Assembly: GCA_910588285.1 (NCBI GenBank)
Contig: CAJUQB010000048.1
Span: forward strand, 3,256-38,398
Reading direction: 5' to 3'
From: an uncultured Lachnospiraceae bacterium
Lineage (GTDB): Bacteria > Bacillota > Clostridia > Lachnospirales > Lachnospiraceae
Length of the DNA stretch: 35,143 nt
A program made the translations under genes and the position numbers. Positions 7,091 to 16,228 of the stretch are shown piece by piece. A model generated the notes under the pieces. It did not search any database, was not told the DNA's origin, and saw only the letters and a program-made list of their open reading frames with translations. The first letter of the stretch is position 1; the number at the start of each line of letters is the position of its first letter.

Positions 7091-7137
7091 TCGCTGTGCG
7101 GCATACTCGTATATGATACCATTGGTTGGGCTGTCCG

Positions 7138-8373
7138 TCAAGAGAAAAAACAATTTTTTTTGAATTTTGCAAACAGGATAGCCCTCACCTGCTCCGCCAG
7201 GCTCCGTTTCACCTTTTTCCTGGTGAGCTCCATCAGGTTCAGCTTCGTTAAGTCCACCACCTGGACAGGAACCGGATCCCCTGCCGTAAGCTCCTTCATA
7301 CGACTAATCAGTGCCTCCTGGGCCATTGAATCCTTCAGGTCAATAAAATCAATCATGATAATACCGGAAATATTCCGCAAACGCAGTTGATGTGCAATTT
7401 CCTCAGCAGCCTCCAGATTCACCTTAAGGTAGTGCTCCTGGGGATCCTTTTTGGCAATGCTTTTTCCGCTGTTTACATCAATCACAGTCATGGCTTCCGT
7501 GGGCTGAATGATGAGATATCCTCCGGATTTCAGCCAGACCTTCTCCCTTAAGGCATTGTCAATCTGCTGGTGTAATCCATAGCATTTACTTAAGGGGAGA
7601 AGACTGTCCTCATAAAAACGGACCTTCCCCGGCTCCAAAGCTTCCGCCAGCCTGTGATATATCTCCTTTTGGTCTGTCACAGCCTCATCCAGGGCTTCCC
7701 CGGAAAGCTGATGCAGCATCTGCAGGTAAAAGGGCTCCTGTCTGCGGAGGCAGGAAAAGCAGGTCTGGTAAGGGGCTCTGGCGATCATCTCCAAAGCCTC
7801 CTCCTCCAGCTTTTGCAGCTCATCCTTTAATTCTTCCACGGTTGCGTTTTCTGCTGCCGTGCGTGCAATTACCCCAAAAGCTGTACGTCGGTGCTTCCCC
7901 AAAAGCTCTTTGATCTGCTCTCTGCGCTCCTCTGGCAGCTTTTTAGAGGCCCCGATGGCCTCCTGCTGGGTAGATACTACAAGATACTGGCCGTGAAAGG
8001 TCAAATCTGTGGTAACTCTGGGAGGCTTTGTCTTAATAGCCTCCTTCTCCACCTGAACCAGAAGCTGATCCCCCGGAACCAGCCTGGGGCTGCCGCATTT
8101 CTTTACATAAACCGGAGACTTTACATCCTTAAGGTTCAGGTAGCAGGGCATGCCTGGCGCAATCTCCACAAAGGCGGCGTTTATATTTTTCACGATATCC
8201 CTTACCCGCCCTGCATAGATAGTCCCAAGAGCTCCTGCCCTGTCCTTGGGAGGATCAGAAACAGGCTCCAGGCTCACCTCTGCCAACCGTTTTCCATGGT
8301 AGAGGGCGCTGGCACAAATAAGAGATTCTTTTATTGTTACATTTGTTACAATCAGGCGCTTCTGCTCATCCAT
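7138..8373 (-). CDS. rng: ribonuclease E/G family protein
   Basis: A 411-residue endoribonuclease of the RNase E/G family, acting on mRNA and rRNA precursors. An N-terminal S1-like segment (LGTIYAGRVRDIVKNINAAFVEI, about 47-70) precedes the DNase-I-like catalytic part with VIDVNSGKS and IIMIDFIDL, which carry the two metal-binding Asp residues. The protein stops about 20 residues after the LTRKK motif and has no CPxC Zn-link or E. coli-type C-terminal domain. ATG 8373 follows CAGGAG; the frame to 8409 would overlap the upstream gene. It lies in the same operon as the ribosomal genes. Confidence 0.9.
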   Translation of the reverse strand: MDEQKRLIVTNVTIKESLICASALYHGKRLAEVSLEPVSDPPKDRAGALGTIYAGRVRDIVKNINAAFVEIAPGMPCYLNLKDVKSPVYVKKCGSPRLVPGDQLLVQVEKEAIKTKPPRVTTDLTFHGQYLVVSTQQEAIGASKKLPEERREQIKELLGKHRRTAFGVIARTAAENATVEELKDELQKLEEEALEMIARAPYQTCFSCLRRQEPFYLQMLHQLSGEALDEAVTDQKEIYHRLAEALEPGKVRFYEDSLLPLSKCYGLHQQIDNALREKVWLKSGGYLIIQPTEAMTVIDVNSGKSIAKKDPQEHYLKVNLEAAEEIAHQLRLRNISGIIMIDFIDLKDSMAQEALISRMKELTAGDPVPVQVVDLTKLNLMELTRKKVKRSLAEQVRAILFAKFKKNCFFS

Positions 8374-8389
8374 ATTTTTACTCCTGAAA

Positions 8390-9166
8390 TCAAAGGATCT
8401 CCTGACCAAAGTCCCCCAAAGGGATCAGTGTTCCGTCCTCCCTGCGCCCGTACACCTCCAGCCTGTGCACCTGCATGGCAGCCGGCACATAGGCGATCCG
8501 GCAGATTCCCTGCTGAGCACACCAGGCAAAAAATGCTTCCAGCACCAGCTCCGGCTTCACGTTATCGCTGCTTCCGGTGTTCAGCTGAAGGAAGAAGCCT
8601 GGCGATTCCCCGGTAAGGGCAAATTCTGCCGGGCTGTCCTCCTGCACCGGTCTGTCAATTGCCGTAAGCCGGAAGATCAGGGGCTTTAGATCCATCTGCC
8701 GTTCCCCCTTTTTTGTCTCCTTAGTTACCAGAATCTGATCCTGGCCCTCAAGAAATACTTGAAGTGCTTCACGTAAGGTACTTAAAGTAAAAGGATTCGC
8801 GGAAGGATCCTTAAAGTGAACGGTATAATCCGCCGCTGCCACTGAGGACATGGCGTTTTTTGTCCCTTCCGGCAGCCGGCGGTACTGGCTTACATGAACC
8901 CCTTCCACCATAACCTCATTGAGGGCCTTTAAGGCTTCTTCAGAGCTTCTGGTGGAATGAACCTCAATATCAAGATACTCCCCGGCGCTGGTAACGCCAA
9001 CACCCAGGGGGGCGGCAAAGGACATGATCTGGTGGGGGGAAAACCCTTCGGAATACTTGATGTCAATGTCTGCCCGGCGCATCACCTTCTGGAAATACCG
9101 CATCATATCCAGATGGCCGATGAATTTCATGGCTCCGTATTTTTGAAACTTAATTCTTATCTTCAA
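8390..9166 (-). CDS. TIGR03936/DUF2344 radical SAM-associated protein
   Basis: A 258-residue protein of the DUF2344 family that nearly always follows a TIGR03960 radical SAM gene; its reaction is not established. The N-terminus KIRIKFQKYGAMKFIGHLDMMRYFQKVMRRA and the YSEGFSPHQIMSFAAPLGVGV stretch are typical. The start is a TTG at 9164-9166 with AAAGGAGGTG at 6 bases, so it overlaps the end of the radical SAM gene by 17 bp; the first ATG (9196) has no such signal. Confidence 0.87.
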   Translation of the reverse strand: MKIRIKFQKYGAMKFIGHLDMMRYFQKVMRRADIDIKYSEGFSPHQIMSFAAPLGVGVTSAGEYLDIEVHSTRSSEEALKALNEVMVEGVHVSQYRRLPEGTKNAMSSVAAADYTVHFKDPSANPFTLSTLREALQVFLEGQDQILVTKETKKGERQMDLKPLIFRLTAIDRPVQEDSPAEFALTGESPGFFLQLNTGSSDNVKPELVLEAFFAWCAQQGICRIAYVPAAMQVHRLEVYGRREDGTLIPLGDFGQEIL

Positions 9167-11081
9167 CGCAGACACCTCCTTTGTACTGCATCGCACCGCA
9201 TCCGGAGCACTGCATCCGGCAGTTGGGCGTTATGGTCCCCTCCTGGGCCCGCTGCCACTCCCGCTTCAAGAATTCTCTGGATACGCCGCAGTCAATAAAA
9301 TCCCAGGGCAGGATCTCGTCAAGGGCCCGCTCCCTGTGATTGTAAAAATCCATGGAAATGCCAGTCTCCTCAAAGGCCTGCAGCCATTTCTCATTGTCGA
9401 AAAATTCCGTCCAGGAATCAAAGATGCAGCCCAGCTCATAGGCCCGCTCCAGGGCCTTAGAAACACGCCGGTCTCCCCGGGCAAAAATCCCCTCGAGAAT
9501 CGTCACATCCTCTTCATGCCAGTTGTACTTTAAGCTCTTGCGGTTCTTCTGAGCCTTCACCTCCTCATTGACCTGATGGGCCTTTGCACGGAATTCCTCC
9601 CGGCGGTTCATGGGCGCCCACTGGAAGGGAGTGAAGGGCTTTGGCACGAAGAAGGAGGTGCTGATGGTAATCTGGCATTTGCCGTTCCTCTGCTCCTTGG
9701 GAATCTCATAATATTGCTCTGCAATCCGTTCTGCCAGACGCGGAATCTCCAGAATGTCCTCCTGGTTTTCCGTGGGAAGCCCCAGCATAAAGTACAGCTT
9801 CACCTTCTGCCACCCGCCCCCAAAGGCGGCCTCTGCCCCCTCCAGGATATCGGCTTCCGTCAGCCCCTTATTGATGACATTCCGAAGCCTCTGGGAGCCG
9901 GCCTCCGGCGCGAAGGTCAGGCTGCTCTTTTTCACATCCTGGACACGGCCCATCACATCCAGGGAAAAGGCATCGATCCGCAGAGAGGGAAGGGAAATGT
10001 TGACGCCCCTTTCCCGAAATTCCTCCATCAGGAATTCCACCAGCTCCTTCAGGCTGCTGTAATCACTGGAGCTTAAGGAGCTTAAGGTAATCTCCTCATG
10101 GCCGGTATTCCGAAGCATCTGGGCAGCCCACTCCTTGAGCTGGTCAATATTCCGCTCCCGGTTGGGACGGTAGAGCATCCCGGCCTGGCAGAACCGGCAG
10201 CCCCGGATGCAGCCCCGCATGATTTCCAGGGTCACCCGGTCCTGGGTCACCTTGATAAAGGGAACCAAGGGCCGGGTGGGATATGTAGTCAGGCTTAAGT
10301 CCTGCACCATCTCCTTGCGGACAACTGCCGGGACATCCTCATACAGAGGGGAAAAGGAGGCAATGGTGCCATCCTCATAATACGCCACCCGGTAGAGGGA
10401 GGGCACATAGATGCCCGGGATCCTGGCTGCCCTGCGCAAAAATTCCTGCCTGTCCGCCCCCTGGCCCCGGCACTCCTTGTACAGAGTGAACAGCTCGTCA
10501 TACCTGGTCTCTCCCTCCCCGATGTAGAAAAGATCAAAAAATTCCGCCAGGGGCTCCGGATTGTAGCTGCAGGGACCTCCGCCGATCACAATGGGATCCG
10601 CCAAGGTCCGCTCAGGGGCGTGGAGAGGGATCCCCGAGAGATCTAAAATCTGCAGAATATTGGTATAGCACATTTCATATTGGAGGGTAATGCCCAGAAA
10701 ATCCATGCTCCTTACCGGAGACTGGGTCTCCAAGGTAAACAGGGGGATCTTCTGCTCCTTCATCACCTGATGCAGATCCGGCCAGGGGGAATACACCCGT
10801 TCGCAGTAGGTGTCCTCCCGGCGGTTAAACATATCATAAAGAATCTGGATGCCCAGATGGGACATACCGATCTCATAGACATCCGGGAAGCACATGGCGA
10901 AACGGATCTCCACCTGAGCGGGATCCTTTTTCACCATGTTGACTTCATTGCCGATATACCGGGCCGGTTTGTCCACACTTAATAATATATTGTCACTTAG
11001 CGCTAATTTTCGGTTGCATTTGCCGGAATGAGTCCTGGGATTCCCCATCCGTTCCTCCGGCTTTTTGTCTTGCAGTTCCAT
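9150..11081 (-). CDS. TIGR03960 family B12-binding-like/radical SAM protein
   Basis: A 643-residue radical SAM protein. The N-terminal half carries a B12-binding-like region (FAMCFPDVYEIGMSHLG at about 61-77 and ADPIVIGGGPCSYNPEP), and the 4Fe-4S cluster motif CxxxCxxC is Cys291, Cys295, Cys298 (RGCIRGCRFCQAG). The C-terminus has a cluster of cysteines (CRMQCSGCG) that could hold another metal site. The precise modification is unknown. ATG 11081 has GAGGAG at 7 bases, unlike the ATG at 11102. First gene after a strong promoter; the rest of the housekeeping operon follows. Confidence 0.88.
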   Translation of the reverse strand: MELQDKKPEERMGNPRTHSGKCNRKLALSDNILLSVDKPARYIGNEVNMVKKDPAQVEIRFAMCFPDVYEIGMSHLGIQILYDMFNRREDTYCERVYSPWPDLHQVMKEQKIPLFTLETQSPVRSMDFLGITLQYEMCYTNILQILDLSGIPLHAPERTLADPIVIGGGPCSYNPEPLAEFFDLFYIGEGETRYDELFTLYKECRGQGADRQEFLRRAARIPGIYVPSLYRVAYYEDGTIASFSPLYEDVPAVVRKEMVQDLSLTTYPTRPLVPFIKVTQDRVTLEIMRGCIRGCRFCQAGMLYRPNRERNIDQLKEWAAQMLRNTGHEEITLSSLSSSDYSSLKELVEFLMEEFRERGVNISLPSLRIDAFSLDVMGRVQDVKKSSLTFAPEAGSQRLRNVINKGLTEADILEGAEAAFGGGWQKVKLYFMLGLPTENQEDILEIPRLAERIAEQYYEIPKEQRNGKCQITISTSFFVPKPFTPFQWAPMNRREEFRAKAHQVNEEVKAQKNRKSLKYNWHEEDVTILEGIFARGDRRVSKALERAYELGCIFDSWTEFFDNEKWLQAFEETGISMDFYNHRERALDEILPWDFIDCGVSREFLKREWQRAQEGTITPNCRMQCSGCGAMQYKGGVCVEDKN

Positions 11082-11212
11082 GCTCGTTCTCCTCTTGGCC
11101 ATCCAAATTCAATCATTCCAGGTATTTTTCATGATTGATCCTGCGCTCTGTTTCCGTAAGAATCATGAGAATTACCCGCATACAAAATACAGCAGTCTCT
11201 CTGCCTGTTTCT

Positions 11213-11241
11213 ATTATGCAAAAATCAAGCTGTTTTGTCAA
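11213..11241 (-). promoter_or_regulatory. sigma-A promoter of the housekeeping operon
   Basis: TTGACA (11236-11241), 17-base spacer, CATAAT (11213-11218), about 130 bases before the radical SAM gene. It begins 10 bp after the atoE stop, so the leader is long; I see no clear attenuator in it. Confidence 0.75.
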
Positions 11242-11251
11242 CGATATTCCG

Positions 11252-12622
11252 CTATGCCAGCATAGGCACCAGGAATAAAAATCCCAGAGCAGTGATTATT
11301 CCGGTTACAATCAGCGTAATGGCACAGTAGCCCATGATATCCCTGGCCCCCAGGCCTGCGATTCCAAGGGCAGGCAGCGCCCAGAAGGGCTGCAGCATAT
11401 TGGTCCATGCGTCTCCCCAGGCAATCCCCATGGCCGTTACGGCAGGGCTCACACCCAGGGCAAGGCTGGCCGGCATCATGATGGGCCCCTGTACTGCCCA
11501 CTGGCCGCCGCCGGAGGGAACGAAGAAGTTCACAATGCCGGCTGCCAGATAACAGAACAGCGGAAAGGTGCGGGGGGTGGAAATGCTGACAAAGGCATTG
11601 CTGATGGCCCCGGCCAGGGACACCCCGGCAGCCCCTGCTGCCACCATGATTCCCTGGATTCCCGCATAGAAAGGAAATTGGAGAATAATACCCGATGCGC
11701 TCCCGGCAGCCTCCGTAATGGCCTGCACGTAGCCGATGGGGGTCTTATAGAATGCGATGCCAAGCAGCAGGAAGATCAGATTTACAATATTCAGGGACAG
11801 CGCGTTCAGCACAGAGCCTGAGTGGATAAAATAATACCCCAGATATACGGCGCCAATCACCACGATCAGATAAGAAAGAACTATGCTGCTCTCCAGCTTT
11901 TCTGCCACGGTCTCCGGCTTTTTGCGCTCTTTTGGCGGCTCTTCGATCAGAAGGGCCGGATCAATGGAAACCACATCCTTTGCCTCCGGATGCATCCTGG
12001 CATTGACGAAGGCAACCGCAGCAATAATCACTGCCACCATAATCAGGTTCCAGGGGGCAAAAATGGTCTGGGAGACGGGTACAATCTCGGTCAGAGCGCC
12101 TCCGGTGTTGGCCACTACCCCGTCCTTCAGGGAGGTCATGCCTAAAGGAATGGATCCGGATATGCCGGAATGCCACACCACGAATCCGGAATAGGCCGCT
12201 GCAATGATCAGGCGGTAGTCCACGCTCCGGGACCTTTTTGCCACCTCCTTGGCCAGCAGGGCCCCGATGATCAGGCCAAAGCCCCAGTTGATAAAATTAC
12301 AGACAGCAGCCACTACGGTCACAAAGGCAATGGACCCGGCTGCTGTCCTGGGAATGGCCGCAAGCCTTCGGATGAGTCCCTTCACAGCCGGGGCATTGGC
12401 CAGTGCGCTTCCCAAGACCAGCACCAGGGCCATCTGCATGGAGAATTCCAAGAGTCCCCATACGCCCTTTCCCCAGGCGCCGGCCACCTCAATGGGGTTC
12501 ATGCCGGTTACGGGAATCGCTGCCACAAAGACTATGATGGTCAGGATAATACAGAACACAAATGCGTCCGGAAGAAATTTTTGCACCAGCTTTACGCAGC
12601 CGTTGGTAAATTTCTTAAACAT
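11252..12622 (-). CDS. atoE: short-chain fatty acid transporter (AtoE family)
   Basis: A 456-residue inner-membrane permease of the AtoE/short-chain fatty acid transporter family, with about 12 hydrophobic segments starting at LPDAFVFCIILTIIVFVAAIPV. Recognisable family blocks are NFINWGFGLIIGALLAKEVAKR, YSGFVVWHSGISGSIPL and VPSGGGQWAVQGPIM. It would move acetoacetate, butyrate or similar acids. GAGG lies about 11 bases before the ATG. It follows cbiA by 87 bp; whether it belongs to the cob operon is open, as I see no convincing promoter or terminator in that gap. No acid-activating partner gene is adjacent. Confidence 0.88.
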   Translation of the reverse strand: MFKKFTNGCVKLVQKFLPDAFVFCIILTIIVFVAAIPVTGMNPIEVAGAWGKGVWGLLEFSMQMALVLVLGSALANAPAVKGLIRRLAAIPRTAAGSIAFVTVVAAVCNFINWGFGLIIGALLAKEVAKRSRSVDYRLIIAAAYSGFVVWHSGISGSIPLGMTSLKDGVVANTGGALTEIVPVSQTIFAPWNLIMVAVIIAAVAFVNARMHPEAKDVVSIDPALLIEEPPKERKKPETVAEKLESSIVLSYLIVVIGAVYLGYYFIHSGSVLNALSLNIVNLIFLLLGIAFYKTPIGYVQAITEAAGSASGIILQFPFYAGIQGIMVAAGAAGVSLAGAISNAFVSISTPRTFPLFCYLAAGIVNFFVPSGGGQWAVQGPIMMPASLALGVSPAVTAMGIAWGDAWTNMLQPFWALPALGIAGLGARDIMGYCAITLIVTGIITALGFLFLVPMLA

Positions 12623-12709
12623 ATGCTTTTACCTCGTTTCTCATTCTTTGAAATATAGAACGTTTCATTTCGAATGTTTCAACGTTATCCTGCCCCGTAT
12701 GGGAGAAAT

Positions 12710-14095
12710 TTATGAAATTTTTCCGATGGATTGCATATATTTTTTTGCCTTTGCCACAAATGATTCCGCAAAAGAGGGATTGGAGGGGTAATACAAATGA
12801 GGAAAGCCCATCCAGCATGTTTCATTCGCGATCACGCAGGGGTAGGTCTTTCCCGTCACCGGCTTACTGGCTGTGGCCCCATGGCCATTGTCCGTGCTCT
12901 CATAGTAATGGAACTCATGGCCGCGGATCCGCGCGCCCTGGGGCAGGAAGCAGCTCCTTTGCTCTGCCAGCTCAATATAGCCAAAGCGGACGGACCGGCC
13001 GGCATAATAGCAGGCTCCGGGAAGGACGCCCGCCATCTCATGGCTGATTCCATCCTGGTCTGTCAGCGTCCTGTGCAGGTACAGGAAGCCGCCGCATTCT
13101 GCCACAATTGGCATTCCCTCCGCTGCGGCTCTGCGGATGGCTGCCCGCATCCTGGTATTCCCGCTCAGCTTTCCTGCATACAGCTCCGGATAGCCGCCTC
13201 CCAGAAGCAGGCCGCCGCAGCCCATTGGCAGATCCTCCTCATGGAGCGGGGAAAAATATCGAAGCTCTGCCCCATATTCCTCCAGGAGCCTTAAGTTATC
13301 CGCATAATAAAAGCAGAAGGCCTCATCCCGGGCTACGGCGATTACAGGAGCCGGGAAGGAGCTCCTTCCCGGCTCCTGTCCTGTGCTTCTTTCCGACTGC
13401 ACCTCCCCGGCGGTGGCGGCCAAAGCTTCTATGCGGGGAACGGAAACAGTCTTTGCAAATTCCCCGGATGCCGCCGCAAGGCTCTCCTGAAGCCTGCGCA
13501 CCTCCCCCGGAAGGACCAGTCCCAGATGCCTGCTTTCCAGGCCAAGCTCTGCCTGATCCGGCAGAAATCCAAGCACCGTAAGTCCCAGCTCCTCCTCAAT
13601 CAGGGGCCGGATGATCTCATAATACCCCTTGGAGATCCGGTTCAGGATAACCCCCCGGATGAGCCCCTTCCTGTCGTAGCCGAGAAATCCGGCCAGCAGG
13701 GCAAGAAGGGAGCGCCCCATCCCCTTTGCGTCCGCCACCAGCACAATGGGCGTCCCCGTAACCTCTGCCAGGTGGTAGGAGGAGCCCTCCCTGCGGATTC
13801 CGCCCAGGCCGTCATAGAGGCCCATTACCCCCTCCAGGATGGCAATGTCCCCCTTCTCTGCTGAGTCCCAAAACAGCTCCCGGGTCTTCTGCGCTCCGGT
13901 AAAAAAGGTATCCAGGTTCCTGGAGGGGACGCCGATGATCGTCTCATGGAACATCGGGTCAATATAATCCGGCCCGCATTTAAAGGAAACCGGCTGTCTG
14001 CCGCTGTTTTTTAACGCCCCAAGGAGGGCGCATGTGACCACTGTTTTGCCGCTTCCGCTTTTGGGAGCAGCCAGCATAACTCTGTCCATTTTCAT
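12710..14095 (-). CDS. cbiA: cobyrinate a,c-diamide synthase
   Basis: Glutamine-dependent amidation of the a- and c-acetate side chains of cobyrinate (or hydrogenobyrinate). The N-terminal ATP-binding domain has PKSGSGKT (11-18) and KCGPDYIDPMFH; the C-terminal class I glutamine amidotransferase has Cys334 (AECGGFLYLH) and a late GHEFHYYE His. Residues 239-251, in the linker between the domains, are encoded by a 36-bp perfect palindrome. ATG 14095 is 30 bp after the CbiJET stop; the ribosome binding site is weak, and ATG 14089 is an alternative. It is the last cob gene of the operon in the window. Confidence 0.93.
   Translation of the reverse strand: MKMDRVMLAAPKSGSGKTVVTCALLGALKNSGRQPVSFKCGPDYIDPMFHETIIGVPSRNLDTFFTGAQKTRELFWDSAEKGDIAILEGVMGLYDGLGGIRREGSSYHLAEVTGTPIVLVADAKGMGRSLLALLAGFLGYDRKGLIRGVILNRISKGYYEIIRPLIEEELGLTVLGFLPDQAELGLESRHLGLVLPGEVRRLQESLAAASGEFAKTVSVPRIEALAATAGEVQSERSTGQEPGRSSFPAPVIAVARDEAFCFYYADNLRLLEEYGAELRYFSPLHEEDLPMGCGGLLLGGGYPELYAGKLSGNTRMRAAIRRAAAEGMPIVAECGGFLYLHRTLTDQDGISHEMAGVLPGACYYAGRSVRFGYIELAEQRSCFLPQGARIRGHEFHYYESTDNGHGATASKPVTGKTYPCVIANETCWMGFPHLYYPSNPSFAESFVAKAKKYMQSIGKIS
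13344..13379. repeat. 36-bp perfect palindrome inside cbiA
   Basis: The left half ACAGGAGCCGGGAAGGAG is followed directly by its exact reverse complement, with no loop. It encodes the interdomain linker of CbiA. Confidence 0.95.
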
Positions 14096-14125
14096 TCCCG
14101 TAACCCATTCCTTCCGCAGCAGCCA

Positions 14126-16228
14126 TTATGATTCCTGCTGCCCGTCTCCTTCTGCTGCAAATGTAAAGGAGCAGATCCACACCGGATTCTCCGCCTGCAT
14201 CAGATGATAGCTTCCCGCCTCTCTGGACCGGCTGGCCTGCAGCTGCACAAGCTCTGCATCCTTGATTCCCCCCATGGAGAGCAGCTCCCGAAGCTCGCAT
14301 ATGGTCTCCAGGCTGATGGCATTTATCACCACACGCATCTCCTGGTTTCTTTGGCGGAGCACAGATAGGATCTCCCGAAGCTTCCCGCCGCTGCCGCCGA
14401 TGAAGGCATGGGTCGCTGCCGGAAGCTGATCCAGCTGATCCGGCGCTTTGGCGTGGATCACCGTGAGGTTATACAGGTGGAACCTCCGCCTGTTTTTTCC
14501 GATCAGGGCCGCTGCCTCCGCCTTCTGTTCCAGAGCATACACCTCAATATCCTCGGAGAGCCGGGCGATCTCCACTGCCACCGAGCCGGTGCCGCTGCCG
14601 ATATCGTAGACCACAGAGCCCTCTGTCAGACGCAGCTTGCAGATGCTGACAGACCGTACCTCCTCCTTTGTCATGGGCACCTTCTCCCGGATAAAATCCG
14701 TATCTGCCATTCCGTGGGTCAGCCTCCGCCGGAAGGAAGCGCCCGGATTCCCATCTGAGGCTGCATAGGGATTCCTGACAAAGCAGGTGTATAAGCCCTC
14801 CTCCCAAAGCTCCATGCACTGGGCAGGAGTAAGCTGCAAAAGCTGCTGGCTGTCATAGGACAATGCGGCCCCTGCAAGGATCTGGCATTTTGACATCCCT
14901 GCCTCTGTCAGCACCTGGCCCAGCTGCCGAATGTCCTTTGCGCCGGAGGTCAGCAGGAAGGTCTTGGGGCTGCGCCCTATTTTCCCTGCAAGGTTGTGTA
15001 TGGTTTTTCCGTGCATACTGTAAATGGCCGCATCCTGATAGCTCTCCCCTATGCAGGCAGCCAGGTAGGCCACTGAGGAAATGCCGGGAAGGACGCGTAC
15101 CACAGCCTGCAGGCCGCCTGTTCGGATCTCCTCCTGCAAGGCCAGGTACAGGGACTGGCAGCCGCTGTAAAACCCGCTGTCGCCGGAAAAAAGAACCACC
15201 ACCCGCCGGCGTTCCAGCAGGCAGTTCTGGTCCTGCACCTCCCGAAGGTATTCCAGGATCTCCTCGGTCCGGTAATAGGGCCGTTTCTCTAGCCTTGGCT
15301 GCAAATGGGCCAGCATCCGTTCCGCTCCCAGCAGGATATCCGCCTGATCAATGGCCTCCTCCACCTCCCTGGTCCTGCACGCAGGGCTGCCCATGCCAAG
15401 CCCTGCCAGGGTAATCTCCATGGGAGCCTCCTCCAGAAGCTTCCTGCCATAAAGGGCCTCCAGCACCTGGCATACCTGTGAAAAGGAGGCTCCCTCCTGG
15501 GGGGGACGTCCGATGACAAAGACCTTCACCCCTGTCTGCCTGGCCGCTGCAAGCTTCTCCGGATAGCCGCCGGAGGCCCCGCTCTCCTTTGTCACCAGGC
15601 AGCGGATCTGATACTGCTGGAGCACCGCCTCGTTCATCTGCTGGGTAAAGGGCCCCTGCATGGCCAGGATCTGTCTGCCCAAGAGCCCCTGCCGCCTGCA
15701 GATCTGAATGCTTTCCACTGCCGGCAGCACCCGCACATACAGCCGGCTTCGCAATGCTTCATTCCCGCAATAAATCGGAAGCTCCTTGCTGCCGGTGGTC
15801 AGGAGAATGTTTCCCTCTGTATCCGCCAGGGCCTTCTGGCAGGCCTCATTGCTCTCAAAATAGGCCACGTCCCCTTCCCGCCTGGCCTCGTCCCGCACAA
15901 GCCGCAGATAAGAAAGCCCTGCCCCTGCCCGGTTCTGTTCCTCCACGGCTGCCCGGATATTATCAGTGACATCCCTGGCAAAGGGATGGGTTGCATCCAC
16001 CACCATGGAAAAGCTGTTGTCCCGGAAAAATGCTTCCATTTCCTTCTGATTCATTCTTCCGCAGTGAACGCACCGTTCAGAAGCCGTAGGAAGCACAACC
16101 TCACCATATTCCGTGGCCACGCACACCGTATGGACAATCCCTGCCAGGGCCAGGCATTCCGACAGCCTCCTGCCCTCGGTTGTTCCTGCAAATATGACTG
16201 TCTGCTTCTCACTCATCCCTGTTTTCAA
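14126..16228 (-). CDS. CbiJ-CbiE-CbiT trifunctional fusion
   Basis: A 700-residue protein that joins three cobalamin enzymes. Residues about 9-262 are cobalt-precorrin-6A reductase (CbiJ; IFAGTTEGRRL, DATHPFA, LTTGSKEL, TKESGASGG). Residues about 270-480 are the C5 methyltransferase CbiE (AGLGMGSP 275-282, FSGDSGFYSG 347-356, PGISS). Residues about 505-690 are the decarboxylating C15 methyltransferase CbiT (MTKEEVR, SAM loop YDIGSGTGSVAVE 541-553, FIGGSGG). CbiE-CbiT fusions (CobL type) are common; adding CbiJ puts the whole precorrin-6A to precorrin-8 stretch in one chain. The start is a TTG at 16226-16228 with GAGG 8 bases upstream, overlapping cbiH by 20 bp; ATG 16216 is the alternative. 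Confidence 0.9.
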   Translation of the reverse strand: MKTGMSEKQTVIFAGTTEGRRLSECLALAGIVHTVCVATEYGEVVLPTASERCVHCGRMNQKEMEAFFRDNSFSMVVDATHPFARDVTDNIRAAVEEQNRAGAGLSYLRLVRDEARREGDVAYFESNEACQKALADTEGNILLTTGSKELPIYCGNEALRSRLYVRVLPAVESIQICRRQGLLGRQILAMQGPFTQQMNEAVLQQYQIRCLVTKESGASGGYPEKLAAARQTGVKVFVIGRPPQEGASFSQVCQVLEALYGRKLLEEAPMEITLAGLGMGSPACRTREVEEAIDQADILLGAERMLAHLQPRLEKRPYYRTEEILEYLREVQDQNCLLERRRVVVLFSGDSGFYSGCQSLYLALQEEIRTGGLQAVVRVLPGISSVAYLAACIGESYQDAAIYSMHGKTIHNLAGKIGRSPKTFLLTSGAKDIRQLGQVLTEAGMSKCQILAGAALSYDSQQLLQLTPAQCMELWEEGLYTCFVRNPYAASDGNPGASFRRRLTHGMADTDFIREKVPMTKEEVRSVSICKLRLTEGSVVYDIGSGTGSVAVEIARLSEDIEVYALEQKAEAAALIGKNRRRFHLYNLTVIHAKAPDQLDQLPAATHAFIGGSGGKLREILSVLRQRNQEMRVVINAISLETICELRELLSMGGIKDAELVQLQASRSREAGSYHLMQAENPVWICSFTFAAEGDGQQES

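Noticed and set aside
7138..7200. RNase G truncated by frameshift because the Zn-link CPxC is missing
   Set aside because: The stop is clean, followed directly by the L21 leader; I believe shorter clostridial family members exist, so no damage can be claimed.
8318..8409. RNase G start at 8409
   Set aside because: No ribosome site and it would overlap the upstream gene; ATG 8373 has CAGGAG.
12623..12709. atoE promoter with repeated AACGTT/GTTTCA motifs
   Set aside because: TTGAAA and TATATT are 19 bases apart and the motif arrangement is irregular; too weak to call.
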